In this document: one piece after another, positions 63,961 through 64,000 of the stretch
Position numbering within the stretch: the stretch's first letter is position 1
How the letters are laid out: every line of letters starts with the position of its first letter
Assembly (NCBI GenBank): GCA_036571765.1
Contig: BROE01000015.1
Span: 1,136,224-1,200,223 of the forward strand
Length of the DNA stretch: 64,000 nucleotides
Direction: 5' to 3'
DNA from: Plecoglossus altivelis
Lineage: Eukaryota > Chordata > Actinopteri > Osmeriformes > Plecoglossidae
Made by a program: the position numbers and the translations under genes
The notes under the pieces: model-generated
What the model was told of the DNA's origin: nothing
Database searches by the model: none
Seen by the model: the letters and a program-made list of their open reading frames with translations, nothing else

Positions 63961-64000
63961 GTAGGTTTGTGTACACTTAAATCAAATATGCTCCTGACAC

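Overview
This 64 kb window looks like teleost fish nuclear DNA. Its genes are split into short exons with GT/AG borders. Its spaces are packed with Tc1-like, hAT and Harbinger transposons, LINE and SINE remnants and microsatellites typical of ray-finned fish. Species cannot be fixed from sequence alone; the Tc1 families resemble those common in salmonids and pikes, which is only an inference.

Two host genes are arranged head to head. On the minus strand, 163-9577 carries twelve coding exons of slc38a9, the lysosomal arginine-sensing amino acid transporter that signals to mTORC1. The start codon is inside the window and the last roughly 85 codons lie beyond the left edge. On the plus strand, 35962-59959 carries fourteen coding exons of a class 4 semaphorin, best matched to sema4d (sema4e is the alternative). 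The parts are signal peptide, sema domain, PSI, Ig, transmembrane segment and a cytoplasmic tail. Every exon junction in both genes is phase-consistent. The two genes are separated by about 7 kb that holds a decayed LINE at 12.1-14.6 kb. Possible 5' UTR exons of the semaphorin lie at 17.6-17.8 and 18.5-18.7 kb.

The semaphorin appears to have a second 3' end. A GT donor inside the transmembrane exon (59325) can join in phase to an exon at 61250, then to 62787 and 63869. This would replace the membrane anchor with a Ser/Thr-rich stalk, a second Ig-like domain split over two exons, and a basic tail that runs off the window. It predicts a soluble semaphorin isoform made by alternative splicing.

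The long 5' introns of the semaphorin (18.7-35.9 and 36.1-51.7 kb) hold most of the mobile DNA. At 25.1-30.3 kb a ZBED1-like hAT contains a tandem module array, into which a ZBED5-like hAT (26647-28854) inserted with a perfect 8 bp target duplication. At 42.8-50.4 kb a dead Harbinger element has a 5.9 kb intron swollen by an L2-like LINE piece, a foldback MITE and a nearly full-length Tc1 (46591-48147). A second copy of the MITE shows the empty target site of that Tc1. Further Tc1-family elements lie in the coding-region introns of both genes. No rRNA, tRNA gene, CRISPR array or retrovirus was recognised.
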